Counted from the first letter of the stretch, positions 45,035-53,614 are shown. The stretch: 64,000 bases of DNA from Streptomyces vilmorinianum (GCF_005517195.1 NZ_CP040244.1:3800001-3864000), one strand, 5' to 3'. Numbers and translations are program-made. The notes: a model not told the origin generated them from the sequence alone.

Positions 45035-46186
45035 ATGGCAGGTCAGGTAGGCGAGGCGGGACGGACGAAGGCGTCCGCGCCGGAGTACCAGGGGGTTCTC
45101 GGGTCGCTGTCGGTGAACGCTCCACTGGCCGAGGTACTCGCCCGGGGCGTCGAGGAGCTACGGGCGGCGGAGCGAGCCGGTGACCGGCAGGGGGCGGCGC
45201 GCTGCGGGCTCGCCGTCGCGGAGGCCTGCCGGAGGCTGGGGCGGATCGAGGAGGCCGACCGGGCGTGGAAGGCGAGCTACCGGGCGGCGCGTTCGGCCGG
45301 TCACGAGGGGGCGATGGCGTGGGCGCTGTGGAGCGGTGGCACGCTGGCCCGGCAGCGGGGGGCGTTCCGGCTGGCGTACCGTTTGCTGCGGCTGGCGGCC
45401 GACATGGGCGAGCGGGGCGGTGACATCGTCGTGCGGGGCTATTCCCTGGCGGGGCTTGCCGAGACGGGGCGCATACAGGGCGATTACGCGGCTGTGGGCA
45501 GGCTGCACGAGCAGCTGCTGGCCGAGGCCCGTCGGCGCGGTGAGGCCCGGCATACGGTGTGGGCGCTGGAGGGCATCGCGCAGATGCACCGCAACACCGG
45601 CGCCTACGACGAGGCGCTGGCGCTGTTCGAGGAGGCGGCCGAGACGGCGGTGCGTGCCGAGGACCGGCGCGGGTGGGCATGGGCGCTGCGAGGCGTCGCC
45701 GATGTGGTGTCCGCGCGAGACGGGGACGTGGAGCGTGCCCTGTCGCTGTTGTCGCAGGCGGAGGAGGCCTGCCTGGAGATGCGGCTGTCCAGCGCGCTCG
45801 CCTACAACCACAAGATGCGTGGCAACGTGCTCTACCGGGCGGGCCGGTACGCGGAGGCCCGTGAGCTGTATACGCGGGCCCTTGAGGAGTTCCGCGAGAT
45901 GGAGGAGCCGCGGGGAACGGCGCTTTCGAGGCTGGGGCTGGTCAAGGCGCGTGCCCGGTTGGGCCGGGACGCCGGGCAGAGCGCCGCCGAGCTGGCGGAG
46001 CTGCGCTCGATGCTGGACCGCATCGGGCTGCGGCACGCCCGGGAGATGGTGGAGAAGGCGGCGGCCGAGCTGGGCGTGGGGCCGCTGCCGGACGAGGCCG
46101 GAGACGGGCCGGGCGCACGGGAGCCGGTGCTGCCGGCGGCGGGGGTGGAGGCGCTGCGGGCGGCCGATGTGGAGGGACTGCGGTGA
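45035..46186 (+). CDS. Tetratricopeptide-repeat protein
   Basis: This 383-residue all-helical protein has about six TPR-like repeats (for example AMAWALWSGGTLARQRGAFRLAYRLLRLA, TVWALEGIAQMHRNTGAYDEALALFEEAAE, AYNHKMRGNVLYRAGRYAEARELYTRALEEF). The ATG 45035 has AAGGAGGG six bases upstream, which fixes the start over the longer frame. It is translationally coupled (GTGA overlap) to a polyprenyl synthase gene, so it is probably an adaptor or regulator for that enzyme or its product; no catalytic motif is visible. Confidence 0.82.
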   Translation: MAGQVGEAGRTKASAPEYQGVLGSLSVNAPLAEVLARGVEELRAAERAGDRQGAARCGLAVAEACRRLGRIEEADRAWKASYRAARSAGHEGAMAWALWSGGTLARQRGAFRLAYRLLRLAADMGERGGDIVVRGYSLAGLAETGRIQGDYAAVGRLHEQLLAEARRRGEARHTVWALEGIAQMHRNTGAYDEALALFEEAAETAVRAEDRRGWAWALRGVADVVSARDGDVERALSLLSQAEEACLEMRLSSALAYNHKMRGNVLYRAGRYAEARELYTRALEEFREMEEPRGTALSRLGLVKARARLGRDAGQSAAELAELRSMLDRIGLRHAREMVEKAAAELGVGPLPDEAGDGPGAREPVLPAAGVEALRAADVEGLR

Positions 46187-47277
46187 GTTCCTCCTTGACG
46201 TCGGCGTCACCGGCGCCGGAGACGGTGTCCTCGCCCATCGACTCACAGGGCGTGGCCGCCTGTGCCGTGGCGCGCTGTCGTGAGCTCGTGCGGCCCGCAC
46301 TGGTGGAGGCGGTGGGGCGGCTGCATCCCTGGACCGGTGAGATGGCGGCGTACGCGCTGGGCTGGAGTGATGCGGCCGGGACGCCGGATCCGGGCGGCTC
46401 TGAGGGCAAGGGAGTGAGGCAGGCGCTCGCCGTGCTGGGGGCCGAGGCCGTGGGAGCGGACGGCGGCGTCGCCGTCGCCGGCGCGGTGGCCACGGAACTG
46501 GTGCACACCTTCTCCTTGCTCCACGACGACATCATGGACGGCGACGGCCTGCGGCGGCAGCGTCCGGCGGTGTGGAAGGCCTACGGAACAGGTCCGGCCG
46601 TCCTGGCCGGTGACGCCCTCCTCGCCATGGCCGTGCAGACTCTGGCGGAGGCGCCGAGCCCCTGGGCAGCAGCCGCGGTCCGGAACCTGTGCGGGACGCT
46701 CAACGCGCTGGTGCACGGGCAGGCGGACGACCTGCGGTTCGAGCAGCGCCCGTGGAGTGGATCCGGTGCGGTGGAGTGGGAGCAGTACCGGTCGATGGCG
46801 GAACTGAAGACGGGGGCCTTGCTGGGCTGTGCGATCGGGCTCGGTGCGGTGCTCGGCGGTGCTCCTGCCGGGACCGTGTCGGTGCTGGAGCGGGCCGGGC
46901 GTCATCTGGGCGTCGCTTTCCAAGCGGTGGACGACCTGCTCGGCATCTGGGGTGACCCGGAGGTGACTGGCAAGCCCGTCCACAGCGACCTGCGGCAGTA
47001 CAAGAAGACCTACCCGGTCCTCGCCGCGCTGGCCGCAGGCGGTAAGGCCGCCCGCGAGCTGACGGCGCTGCTGGAGTCCCCCGGGCAACTGCAAGGCACG
47101 GCAGCGGCACATGCCGCTGCACTCGTGGAGGAGGCGGGCGGCCGGGCCGCGACCCGTGCCGAGGCACGCCGTCATCTGGACAGCGCCCGCCACTGCCTGC
47201 GGGAGACGCCACTCGCGCCTGAAGCCGCCGGGGACTTGGACGCGTTGTTCACGTACGTGCTGGACCGCAGCTGGTGA
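46183..47277 (+). CDS. Polyprenyl diphosphate synthase
   Basis: This 364-residue trans-prenyltransferase makes longer isoprenoid diphosphates from IPP and an allylic primer. The first Asp-rich motif is LLHDDIMDGD followed by RRQRPAVW, and the second is FQAVDDLLGIWGD, with KTYP after it. A 35-residue unstructured Ser/Thr/Pro-rich N-terminus precedes the fold, as seen in the polyprenyl synthases known as family 2 encapsulin cargo. No encapsulin or terpene cyclase gene is within view. The coupled upstream TPR gene suggests a shared function. Confidence 0.9.
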   Translation: MSSSLTSASPAPETVSSPIDSQGVAACAVARCRELVRPALVEAVGRLHPWTGEMAAYALGWSDAAGTPDPGGSEGKGVRQALAVLGAEAVGADGGVAVAGAVATELVHTFSLLHDDIMDGDGLRRQRPAVWKAYGTGPAVLAGDALLAMAVQTLAEAPSPWAAAAVRNLCGTLNALVHGQADDLRFEQRPWSGSGAVEWEQYRSMAELKTGALLGCAIGLGAVLGGAPAGTVSVLERAGRHLGVAFQAVDDLLGIWGDPEVTGKPVHSDLRQYKKTYPVLAALAAGGKAARELTALLESPGQLQGTAAAHAAALVEEAGGRAATRAEARRHLDSARHCLRETPLAPEAAGDLDALFTYVLDRSW

Positions 47278-47954
47278 TACGTCGACCCCACACGTGCCGG
47301 GCGTGTGCCCTTTCGGGCACGCCGTTGGGTGCACTACCGGGCTTACGTACCGGCGACGTCCGCGCGTCCGGCTGTACTCACCGCAGCACGTGCCGTCTCC
47401 GGACACGCCTCCGCGCCGCCCGCTCACCGCCGAGATCCGGTCGACGAGAACCAGATCGCGACCTTCGGCCGCCGGGTCCTCGCGCGCTCATCGCTCCCCA
47501 CGTTCCCCGTCCCACAGTCGTGAGAGTAAGTCCGGTTCTGATTCGCTCATGTTGGTGATCATGTCTTACGGGCCGGGCTCTGCGGTGAGAGCTTTCGCAG
47601 AGCCGTGGGATGACTGGCCGGCTTGCTTCCTTGGCCACGGCCAGGAAGCTGGCTGCTGGCGCGCTGGTGCTGCCAGGTCTCGACAGCATGTTCCCGGCGC
47701 CAGGTCATCGTTCGCTCGCGGAACCTGGTGACGAGCGCTCTCTGTTGCCACCTACGCAGCTATGTGGTGCTTCCGATGGTGAGGGTGGGTGGGGTGGGTG
47801 CTTCTGCAGGTGCTGGTCCGGCGTCGATCGTGGTGGTGATGGGGTGGCACGGTCGGGCTGTTGGGGGCCGCGTGTGGGGGTGGTGGCCTTGTCGGGCGTG
47901 GTCCGGTGCTGTCGGGGGTCTTGTCCTGCGGGCGGTGGCGGTCGACGGGGGTGA
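47278..47954. other. 677-bp non-coding or decayed region
   Basis: This stretch has lower coding quality than its neighbours, with stops in all frames that resemble protein. A GC-skewed G-rich run (about 47775-47900) lies just before the DUF817 C-terminal fragment. A short frame around 47610-47730 (LASLATARKLAAGALVLPGLDSMF) looks vaguely protein-like but has no identity. No RNA gene or terminator was found. Confidence 0.4.
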
Positions 47955-48272
47955 GCTGGCACCCATTACTGGTTGGCGGATGGACGGCTGTTGCTGGCTT
48001 TGCTGATGTTCGTGGCGATGGCCGGTGCTTGGGTCCGCTTTGCGGTGGGCCCCTCCTGCCACTGGATGTCGCTGGGAATGGCCTTCGCGCTGATCGGGTT
48101 CTTTCTCTGGGTTGCGGAGAACGCGGCCGCCTACGTCGGTGCCTGGAGTTACCCCCACCAACTCGGCGGCTGGCAACCCGTGCCACTCACCAAGTTCGGC
48201 GCGTGGGCTCTGTTGATCAGCGTTACCTTCGTCCTGGTTGCGCGTTCCCGGGGCACGCCGGATCAGCGCGGC
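47955..48272 (+). pseudogene. DUF817 membrane protein, C-terminal half only
   Basis: From about 47955 the plus strand reads THYWLADGRLLLALLMFVAMAGAW, then MSLGMAFALIGFFLWVAENAAAYVGAW, YPHQLGGW, and KFGAWALLISVTFVLVA, which is the second half of DUF817-family membrane proteins (GFFLWVAEN is the family hallmark). A stop lies just upstream and no start is present. The N-terminal half is at 51676-52077 on the opposite strand. After about residue 95 the frame loses family resemblance. From 48273 to about 48600 nothing is recognised. Confidence 0.72.
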
Positions 48273-48599
48273 CGGGTGGCCCTCGACGAGGTGACGGGGA
48301 GTGCCGCCGGGAAGGGCGGGGTCCAGTGGGTTGTGCAGGAGACCGATCGCGCGTCACGCGTGCGGCGGCCGCCGGCGCCGCTCTCTACTGTCACTGGTTC
48401 GGCCGTGGCGCCTCGGGCGCCTTGGCGGCGCCTGTTGAAGTGGCGGGACGAGCATTCCATGGTCTGACTGGCGAAGCCACCCTGCGGGCGAGCGTCCGTG
48501 AAAGGGGTGTCCGGGGAGGGTGGTCAGGGATCGGCCGCGACTTCGCGGCAGCCCCGTTTGCCCGCGGAGGCACTGGCGGTACGAACGCCCGGAGCGCCT

Positions 48600-49118
48600 A
48601 GGTGTGGTGGCATCGCCGACGGGTTGAATGCGGTGCAGCGGGAGAGGCCGTGGCATCCGGGTGCACCCGGGCCGTCGAGATTCTGGTGAGCTTTCCCGGG
48701 CTTGGCGTCCAGCTCGCCGCCTGGGTCTTGGCCGAGGTCGGGGGGACCGTACGGGCTTCTCCGGCGCTCGCGGCGTCAGGCCTACGTTGGCTTGTCACCC
48801 ATCACCCATCACCCATCACTCGTGCCTCGGGCAAGAGGTCCGCCATCACGGGACGGTGGGTGAGGAACGACCGGTTCAGCCGTGTTGGCTACCTGTGGGC
48901 CTTTGCTTCCCTATGGGCATCTACCGGGGCCAAACGCCCACTACCGGTACGGTCGAGAACAAGAGGGCTGGCACGCGGCCGCCCGGCGTCGCAACATGTT
49001 CAACTGCATGATCGGCCGGCTCGACCACTGTCGCCTGCAGGCAGAACGTATGACGAATCGCTTGCCTTCGGTCTTGGTCCAGCTGCCGCTGCCGCTGCCG
49101 CGAGCGCGGTCTGAGCCC
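48600..49118 (+). mobile_element. IS110-family transposase remnant
   Basis: The blocks AVEILVSFPGLGVQLAAWVLAEVGG, PITRASGKRSAITGRWVRNDRFSRVGYLWAFASL, then (other frame) AHYRYGREQEGWHAAARRRNMFNCMIGRLDHC and (first frame again) TYDESLAFG are in the exact order of the C-terminal transposase_20 domain of IS110 transposases. At least two frameshifts and the absence of the N-terminal DEDD domain show it is dead. No element ends or tRNA-like target were identified. Confidence 0.75.
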
Positions 49119-49119
49119 G

Positions 49120-49515
49120 TCAGCTAGGAGTGAGGCAGGCTTCGAGAGCAGCCCGCGGTTGCGGGGGAAGGTGGTTGCCCAAGGGCGGCTTGCGTGGGCT
49201 GTGATCGCCTTCGCAGATCCAGTTTCGCTCGTCCGTATCGAACCACCAGTACTCGGCGCCCCACATCGGGTGTCCTTGGAGCAGGCGCCTGGCCAACGGC
49301 TCGCTCACTGCGGGAGCACTCTCAGCTACGAGCGCCTGGTCGACGGCAGCCACCGCATCCTCGTCGGTGTCTGGCGTCGTGTTGTGGGAGGGATCGGGGC
49401 GGGCGCGTTTGACCCGTTCCCCGGTCACATTTGGCGGGACTTGGCCGGGGAAGCGAGGTCTGTGATGGGGTTTCTTGCCGGTCGTGAGTCGGGTGTTTAT
49501 TGCCGCTACGGCCAC
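49120..49515 (-). CDS. Hypothetical protein (131 residues), possibly decayed
   Basis: The C-terminal 75 residues (AVAAVDQALVAESAPAVSEPLARRLLQGHPMWGAEYWWFDTDERNWIC, without recognised relatives) have good coding character, while the N-terminal 55 residues are basic and low quality. The protein may therefore be shorter or frameshifted. It has no signal peptide or membrane helix. The next 240 bp (49516-49755) hold nothing I recognise. Confidence 0.35.
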   Translation of the reverse strand: MAVAAINTRLTTGKKPHHRPRFPGQVPPNVTGERVKRARPDPSHNTTPDTDEDAVAAVDQALVAESAPAVSEPLARRLLQGHPMWGAEYWWFDTDERNWICEGDHSPRKPPLGNHLPPQPRAALEACLTPS

Positions 49516-49755
49516 TGGTGGGCCAAGGGTCTGCCGGCCGCCGAGGCACGTTTGCTTCCCGGTGACTGACCCGGCGCGCCCCCGTAGTTGTTCGTCGCCT
49601 CGTGGCTGTTCGTCGCCTCGTCGGCGGCTGGGTGCAGGCGCACCGACGCCGGTCTGTGCGCCGTCATGGGATCGATCGTTTCTGGTTCGGTGGCGGTAGC
49701 TTGTGGGCCGGCTGGGGCGTGGACGGCTGGGCCGGGCAGGGGGTCTTGGACGTGG

Positions 49756-50486
49756 TCAGCGGTGGTGGTTGAGCCAGTCGCCCGGGATCAGGTCACGGAC
49801 GCGGTCGAGGTTTTCTGCTGTCCGGCCGCGGGCCAGAACAGCCGTGCCGTCGTCATCGCGCAGGAGGACGTCGTGTCCCAGGAACCACCCGGATCCGGTG
49901 TTGTTCCTCGCCGGTCGGATAGGCGGGGAACGGCAGCCGGAGGGAGTTCGCTTCCAGCACCTCGATGCTGTTCTGATCGGGGTCGAGGACGTCGCAGAGG
50001 TCGCCATCGGCTTGGAGGGACTCGGACAGGACGATCTCGACGAAGCAGAGGGAAAGACGCTCCAGCCAGCCTTCCCACCGCTCGGTGTTCTTGTCGGCGA
50101 GGTCGGACCGGATGAACACCGCGGGGTCGTCGTCGTGGAGGCTGTCGAGGAGGATGCCCCAGGACGCGGCTCCCTGGTTCTCGTGCCGGAAGATCAGGGC
50201 CTCCTGGTCCTCACCCATATGCAGTTCGGCCGGAGTGAGTAGTACATCGTGGTTGCTGGTCAGATCCCGGCGGCGTCCGAGCAGTAGATACGCCTCACGC
50301 ATCGCCGCCGGTAGCCGGATACTCAGCCTGTCCTCGGCTGTTGCCAGATCGGCCTCGGTCCACTCGTCACTGTTTCTCCAGGCCGCTCGCCCAGTGGGCG
50401 GCGAAGCCCTGGATGAAGTTCCATGCGCCGTTGCGGTTTTCGATGCCGCTTGCGAGTGAGGCAGCAAGATCGAACTCTTGTGTCAT
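49756..50486 (-). pseudogene. SMI1/KNR4 (SUKH) family protein with two frameshifts
   Basis: Three segments in order make one SUKH-type protein. From ATG 50486: MTQEFDLAASLASGIENRNG to a premature TGA at about 50369. Then in another frame WTEADLATAEDRLSIRLPAAMREAYLLLGRRRDLTSNHDVLL through ERWEGWLERLSLCFVEIVLSESL to PFPAYPTGEEQ (about 49910). Then, shifted again, GSGWFLGHDVLLRDDDGTAVLARGR to the stop at 49756. SUKH proteins are often immunity proteins for contact-dependent toxins. The lesions make this copy non-functional unless they are sequencing errors. Confidence 0.68.
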
Positions 50487-50624
50487 GCCCGGACGGTATC
50501 CGTCCCGCTCATCGGCCCTTTGGACGCCCCGGCACGCCGGCCGGCTGTTTCTGGGAACAGCGCAGTCATGGGACCCCGTGGCGACGGTTTCGCCGTGTTT
50601 CGGCCCTGGGCCTGGCGTGTGGTC

Positions 50625-50692
50625 GGGTGTGGGGCGGTGGCGGGTGTGGGGCGGTGGCGGGTGTGGGGCGGTGGCGGGTGCGGGGCGGTGGC
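50625..50692. repeat. Four 17-bp G-rich tandem repeats
   Basis: The unit GGGTGTGGGGCGGTGGC is repeated four times (one T-to-C change in the last), followed by a GGTGGC run. It lies 33 bp past the stop of the GDPD remnant. The plus strand has many G-runs and could form G-quadruplex structures. Confidence 0.9.
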
Positions 50693-50724
50693 GGTGGCGG
50701 TGGTGGGTGTGAGGGGGTGGGGTG

Positions 50725-51675
50725 TCAGGGTGTGGACCCGTTGCGGGCCCAGTTCCAGCCGGTGAGTTCGGCGGGGCGGTTGGTGATGATCCCGTCGACG
50801 CCGTAGTTGTCGTACCTGTTCCACTTTGCGGGTGTGTCGGCGGTCCAGGCCATGACGGCGATGCCTGCGGCGTGGAGGTCGGCGACGATTCCGGGTGTGG
50901 TGTCGAGGGCGTTGCCGTTGGGGTTGTAGGTGGTGAGGTGGAGGTCTTCGGCGATGGCGACGGGGTCGGTGTCGAGGGTGCTGCGCAGCAGCCCGAGGGG
51001 GAGTTCGGGGGCGAGGTCGTGGACCCAGCGCAGGTGTCGCGTATCGAAGCTCTGCATGATGACTCGGTCGGTCATGTTGTGGGCGCGTACGACGTCGATC
51101 ATTGCGGCGACGTCGTTTTTGGTGTCGGCTCGCTTGATTTCCAGGAGGAGGTTGCCGCCGCGGGTGCGCAGGTCGGCGAGTTGGGTGGCGAGTGTGGGGA
51201 TGCGGGCGCCGGTGTAGAGGGGTGAGAACCAGGAGCCGGCGTCGAGGGTGTCGAGTTGTGCGGCGGTGAGGGTGGTGATGTCTCCGGTGCCGTCGGTCGT
51301 GCGGTCCACGGTGGAGTCGTGGAGCAGGTAGGGCACGCCGTCCTTGCTCAGCTGGACGTCGTTCTCGATGAAGTCTGCTCCGGAGCGGCGCGCGGTTTCC
51401 TGGGCGAACATGGTGTTTTCCGGGGCGAGGGATGAGGCGCCGCGGTGTGCGATCACGGTGAGGGGGGTGTTCGTGGGGCGGATGTAGGGGTTGGGGTCGA
51501 GTGCGGTGACCTTCACGTCGTCGAAGGAGACCGTCGCCCCGTCGACGAGGAGTGCCAGTGCCCGTCACTCGAGCGTTGCAGCTGGTCGGTGCGCATGAGT
51601 TGCCGGCCGTCGAGGAACCAGGTCGCTTGCCGGCCGTGTACGTCGATGCGTACGGCGATGTCGCGTCCGGTGGGA
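50725..51675 (-). pseudogene. Glycerophosphodiester phosphodiesterase, 5'-truncated
   Basis: The catalytic GDPD domain is intact (HRGASSLAPENT, ENDVQLSKDGVPYLLHDSTVDRTT, LLLEIKRADTKNDV, WTADTPAKWNRYDNYGVDGIITNRP) and ends at a TGA at 50725. Upstream of 51516 the family's N-terminal beta-sandwich is present only as a fragment (PTGRDIAVRIDVHGRQATWFLDG) and is in a different frame, with a shift at about 51550. At 51676 the sequence becomes the DUF817 fragment. The signal peptide expected for this secreted enzyme is missing, so it is probably not made or exported. Confidence 0.72.
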
Positions 51676-52077
51676 CAGATCCATGATCTTCCACGCCCGG
51701 CAGCAGTAGCTGCCCACGGCGCTGTAGAGGAATCCGCCGTAGAGAGGAACTCCCGCGATCTTGGAGATGGCGTCCTCCGGGTAGCTCCACGAGCCCATGC
51801 GCACTTTGACGAGCTCGAAGAGCAAGCCCACGAGGTGGCAGCCCAGGATCACGGCGGTGTCCCGGGGGCCGTCCCAGCCGACCTTGCGGGCCAGGACGGT
51901 CAGTGCCACGCCGTAGAGCAGGAGCAGGTCATAGCGCGCGACCGGCAGGTCGCCGGGTAGCAACCGCGAGGCGCCGATGCCGCCGACGAGGACTACGGCG
52001 AAGGCGACAGCCAGCACCTGGTCGAGCCCGAAGCGCCAGAACTGGGCGCAGCCGTGGGCGATCCGCTGGAAGGTCAT
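51676..52077 (-). pseudogene. DUF817 membrane protein, N-terminal half only
   Basis: From ATG 52077 the protein reads FWRFGLDQVLAVAFAVVLVGGI, LPVARYDLLLLYGVALTVLA, VILGCHLVGLLFELVKVRMGSWSYPE and VPLYGGFLYSAVGSYCCRAWKIMDL, the N-terminal half of DUF817 proteins. Family resemblance ends at about 51676, where the GDPD fragment begins. The missing half lies inverted at 47955-48272. About 20-25 residues between the halves are absent from both pieces. The following 357 bp up to the SLATT-like gene (52078-52434) hold no recognised gene. Confidence 0.75.
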
Positions 52078-52434
52078 GCCCGAGCAGACTGCCGGCCGGC
52101 GACCGTTGGTTCCCTCGGGGCATTCGAGCGCCCACCACCCGAACCCTCGCGTATCGAACTCGGCCCCGCTTCAGTGCCATGGCCGCATCACTCTGCTCCC
52201 GTGCCGGCTGCTCACCACCGCAGAGCAGCGGCACCGCCGCTCTGCACACCACGATGATCAGCAGGACCAAGAGCAGTCCGGTCCAGCAGCCGGCTGTCCT
52301 GTGCCATCGCATCTTGACCGTGTGCCAACAGAACCTGACCGTTCGATAACCTTCCGCGGTAGGGGCTATCGAGCGGCGACGCTGAGAAACCGCGCGATGC
52401 CAGAGCAGCTTCTGCCGGGGAGCGAGCTGCAAGG

Positions 52435-52941
52435 TTGCGACAGAGCTTTGGGGGCGGAGTGCAGCCGGACAGTGGACTAGGTGTCGGGCTCAGCCCAAGG
52501 GAGGCAGCCACCCTCCTGCTGGACAAGATTCGTCAGGGCAACGGCTACGCCCGCGGCAAGAAAAGGCGGTTCGGTCGAAGCGCCTCCGTCACCAAGATGG
52601 CGACGCTCGGACTGTCCGCTGCGTCCACCGTCATCCTGGGCCTGCAGAATCTCAATGCGTGGGCCGGTCTGGCCTTGGCCTGTGTGGCGCTGGTGACATT
52701 GCTGGGGGCCGTCGAACCGTTCTTCAATTGGCGCTCCCGGTGGGTTCTGATGGAGGAGGCGCAGTACCGGTTCCAGCGGCTTGCCGATGACCTCGAGTAT
52801 CTCGTGGCATCGACGCCCGCCGACGAGCTCACGTTCGATCAGCTGGACGAGATCTTCGGCCGGTACCAGACGATCTGGCACGACCTGAGCCGCACCTGGC
52901 TGGAGCATCGCCGGGAACCCGCGCCGACGACCAATGCCTAG
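52435..52941 (+). CDS. SLATT-like (DUF4231-type) two-helix membrane protein
   Basis: This protein of up to 168 residues has a basic N-terminal region (GYARGKKRRFGRSASVTKM), two adjacent membrane helices (LGLSAASTVILGLQNL and WAGLALACVALVTLLGAV), and a C-terminal helical part (FNWRSRWVLMEEAQYRFQRLADDLEYLVASTP) matching the SLATT superfamily. SLATT proteins are predicted pore-forming effectors associated with SMODS/SLOG nucleotide-signalling conflict systems. No nucleotidyltransferase or SLOG gene is beside it. The TTG at 52435 gives the longest form, and GTG 52459 is an alternative start. Confidence 0.6.
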   Translation: MRQSFGGGVQPDSGLGVGLSPREAATLLLDKIRQGNGYARGKKRRFGRSASVTKMATLGLSAASTVILGLQNLNAWAGLALACVALVTLLGAVEPFFNWRSRWVLMEEAQYRFQRLADDLEYLVASTPADELTFDQLDEIFGRYQTIWHDLSRTWLEHRREPAPTTNA

Positions 52942-53122
52942 AGGTGCGCGCATCTACAGGCTGCGGCCCGGTCAACCTCACGGGGTGGGCCGCTGACTGT
53001 TCGAGCACCGGGCCGAGCATCGTTCTGTGCTTATGTGCGACCGCGAGCTCCGCTTCGGATTCTGCGGCGAGAACCGAGCCGAGCCAGCGAAACAGGGCGC
53101 TCACAGCAGGCCTGTCGAGGTC

Positions 53123-53451
53123 CTACGCTCCGGTGCCCCAATGCCGTGTGTACGCGGCGGTCCGGATCCGGACACGCGGGCAGCCGTGAGGTACGCGAAA
53201 ACTGACGAGGTGACCCCGCCGACTCGTGTCACGTCCCCTGGGTGCGTAGACGCTGTTCAGCACGCTGATGCGGGCGTGCGGGATCGTGAGCAACGCGTCG
53301 GGATCACCATCCGGGCCTTCGAGGGTCGGGAGCATGCCCAGAGACGCGAGGACGGTGACCACATCCGCGCTCCCCTCGGGGCCACGGCCAGGACCAGGGC
53401 GCGTACCGATTCATCCAGCCGGTCGAGTGTGGTCTCGTCGCTCAGAGTCAT
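53123..53451 (-). pseudogene. Small unknown gene with a single-base frameshift
   Basis: ATG 53451 starts MTLSDETTLDRLDESVRALV and runs to about 53385, where losing one base in a run of Cs breaks the frame. The other frame continues ADVVTVLASLGMLPTLEGPDG, DPDALLTIPHARISVL and NSVYAP to a stop at 53123. Joined, it would be a soluble protein of about 110 residues, family unknown. Such a single-base change may be a real mutation or a sequencing error in a homopolymer. Confidence 0.45.
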
Positions 53452-53511
53452 GTCCTGCCGCGATATCCGGTGGCGCATCGGATCGCCACCATGCCAAGCT
53501 CACCCCACCGA

Positions 53512-53588
53512 AGGGGCGTAGCTCAGCTGGCCAGAGCAGCGGACTCCAAACCCGTACGCCGCAGGTTCGAATCCTGCCGCCCCTGCCA
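53512..53588 (+). tRNA. tRNA-Trp (anticodon CCA), divergent copy
   Basis: The 77-nt cloverleaf has a perfect 7-bp acceptor stem (AGGGGCG with CGCCCCT), a 4-bp D stem (GCTC/GAGC), a 5-bp T stem (GCAGG/CCTGC) with TTCGAAT loop, and an encoded CCA (53586-53588). The anticodon loop is CTCCAAA, so it reads UGG. The anticodon stem is imperfect (a G-T pair at 27-43 and an A-C mismatch at 31-39). It ends 27 bp before the convergent murE stop. The chromosome should already have a tRNA-Trp near secE/nusG, so this is probably an extra copy. Confidence 0.88.
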
Positions 53589-53614
53589 GTGGTCTTCCCC
53601 CGGCTACGAACGGA

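Noticed and set aside
47610..48006. Plus-strand overlapping short frames in the G-rich region
   Set aside because: Three frames are open only because the DNA is G-rich; their products are Gly/Trp/Val-rich without motifs.
50625..50692. CRISPR array
   Set aside because: The 17-bp units are directly adjacent with no spacers and there are no cas genes; it is a simple tandem repeat.
50483..51790. 435-residue Arg/His/Pro-rich minus frame overlapping GDPD
   Set aside because: It is a frame-shifted reading of the GDPD and DUF817 remnants, produced by GC-rich third positions; no motif supports it.
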